Below are positions 63,639-64,000 of a stretch of 64,000 nucleotides of DNA, piece after piece. The position numbers and the translations under genes are program-made. The notes beneath the pieces are model-generated. The model was not told the DNA's origin and did not search any database. It was given only the letters and a program-made list of their open reading frames with translations. How positions within the stretch are numbered: the stretch's first letter is position 1; each line of letters starts with the position of its first letter. Source of the stretch: Peterkaempfera bronchialis (GTDB taxonomy: Bacteria > Actinomycetota > Actinomycetes > Streptomycetales > Streptomycetaceae); the NCBI RefSeq assembly GCF_003258605.2, contig NZ_CP031264.1, positions 558,001 through 622,000 on the forward strand. Reading direction: 5' to 3'.

Positions 63639-64000
63639 CCGGTGCGGATGCGCCGCCCGGTGACCCGTTCCAGGCCGATCCGGATCCACATCGTTCCCTT
63701 GCTCCCGACCCAGGGCGGGGTACCGGCGCGCTCGGCGAGCCGGCGTACGGCGGCCGGGTCGGTGACCTGGACGCCGTGGCCCACCACCAGCACGCTCCAC
63801 CCCTCGCTCAGCGCCTCGTCCAGGTGGTCGACCTCGAAGGCGACCTCGGCTCCGGCGGCCCTGGCGGGGGTGGTGCCGGGGACGGTACGGAAGGCGACGG
63901 CGTCCCGGTCCACGGTGTAGTTCACCGGGACCGCGGCAGGCCCCTCAGGCGTCGTCACCACGACCCTGCCCACCCCCCGGGCGCCCAGCCGGGCGCGGCA
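63620..64000 (-). CDS. Pyridoxamine 5'-phosphate oxidase family protein (partial)
   Basis: The C-terminal ~126 residues of a flavin/deazaflavin-binding split-barrel protein: RLGARGVGRVVVTTPEGPAA, VPVNYTVDRDAVAFRTVPGT, then VAFEVDHLDEALSEGWSVLV and MWIRIGLERVTGRRI. The homology continues to the right edge of the window, so the start is outside. Such proteins bind FMN, F420 or haem and reduce small substrates; the role here is unknown. Confidence 0.87.
   Translation of the reverse strand, partial: CRARLGARGVGRVVVTTPEGPAAVPVNYTVDRDAVAFRTVPGTTPARAAGAEVAFEVDHLDEALSEGWSVLVVGHGVQVTDPAAVRRLAERAGTPPWVGSKGTMWIRIGLERVTGRRIRTGGPPPG

Overview
The window is high-GC DNA with actinomycete gene style: GTG starts, ATGA/GTGA stop-start overlaps, GGAGG ribosome sites, SpoIIE-type phosphatases and Ter proteins. 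It is most likely from a Streptomycetaceae genome (Streptomyces, Kitasatospora or Streptacidiphilus); the sequence alone does not settle the genus.

Layout. (1) 1-6257, minus strand: a second-copy heat-shock operon, zinc alcohol/formaldehyde dehydrogenase - dnaK - grpE - cbpA-type dnaJ - cbpM - clpB (clpB runs off the left edge). (2) 6474-14598: a carbohydrate locus. A LacI regulator with two operator-like palindromes sits between a divergent glycogen-debranching enzyme plus CE7 esterase pair and a sugar ABC importer. (3) 14640-20917: a branched-chain-amino-acid-type (Liv) importer operon ending in SnoaL-like and MaoC-like genes, preceded by a decayed MarR gene and an intact 16-bp palindrome. 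An MFS transporter follows. (4) 22402-45172: the highlight, a thiopeptide/azole RiPP gene cluster (TOMM). (5) 45235-48698: two LuxR-type regulators. (6) 48870-64000: ordinary chromosomal genes (methyltransferase, a large collagen-like surface protein, SDR, cupin, phosphatase, HD protein, SpoIIE phosphatase, TerB/TerD proteins, ArsR, lipase, membrane protein, DUF1918, PPOX protein) with several remnants and strong bidirectional terminators.

The RiPP cluster is built around a divergent centre at 34685-35086. Leftward lie a 62-residue precursor, a pyridine-synthase-like protein, a LanB glutamylation-domain protein, a leader-binding/ThiF-like partner, a YcaO cyclodehydratase ending in PHPFP, a SagB/TbtE-like dehydrogenase, a LanB elimination-domain protein and a DrrAB-type ABC exporter. 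Together these are counterparts of every thiopeptide core enzyme (TbtB-TbtG in thiomuracin terms). Rightward lie a second DrrAB-type exporter, a paired M16 protease, a luciferase-like flavin oxidoreductase, a shortened second LanB-like protein, a second ThiF-like partner and a second SagB-like dehydrogenase. There is no second YcaO or elimination domain.

The predicted core is very short (about ISGSLSTSCC). The full-length LanB gene carries an apparent frameshift exactly at a triple 7-bp repeat, and loss of one unit would restore it. Several cluster genes also carry small in-frame tandem duplications.
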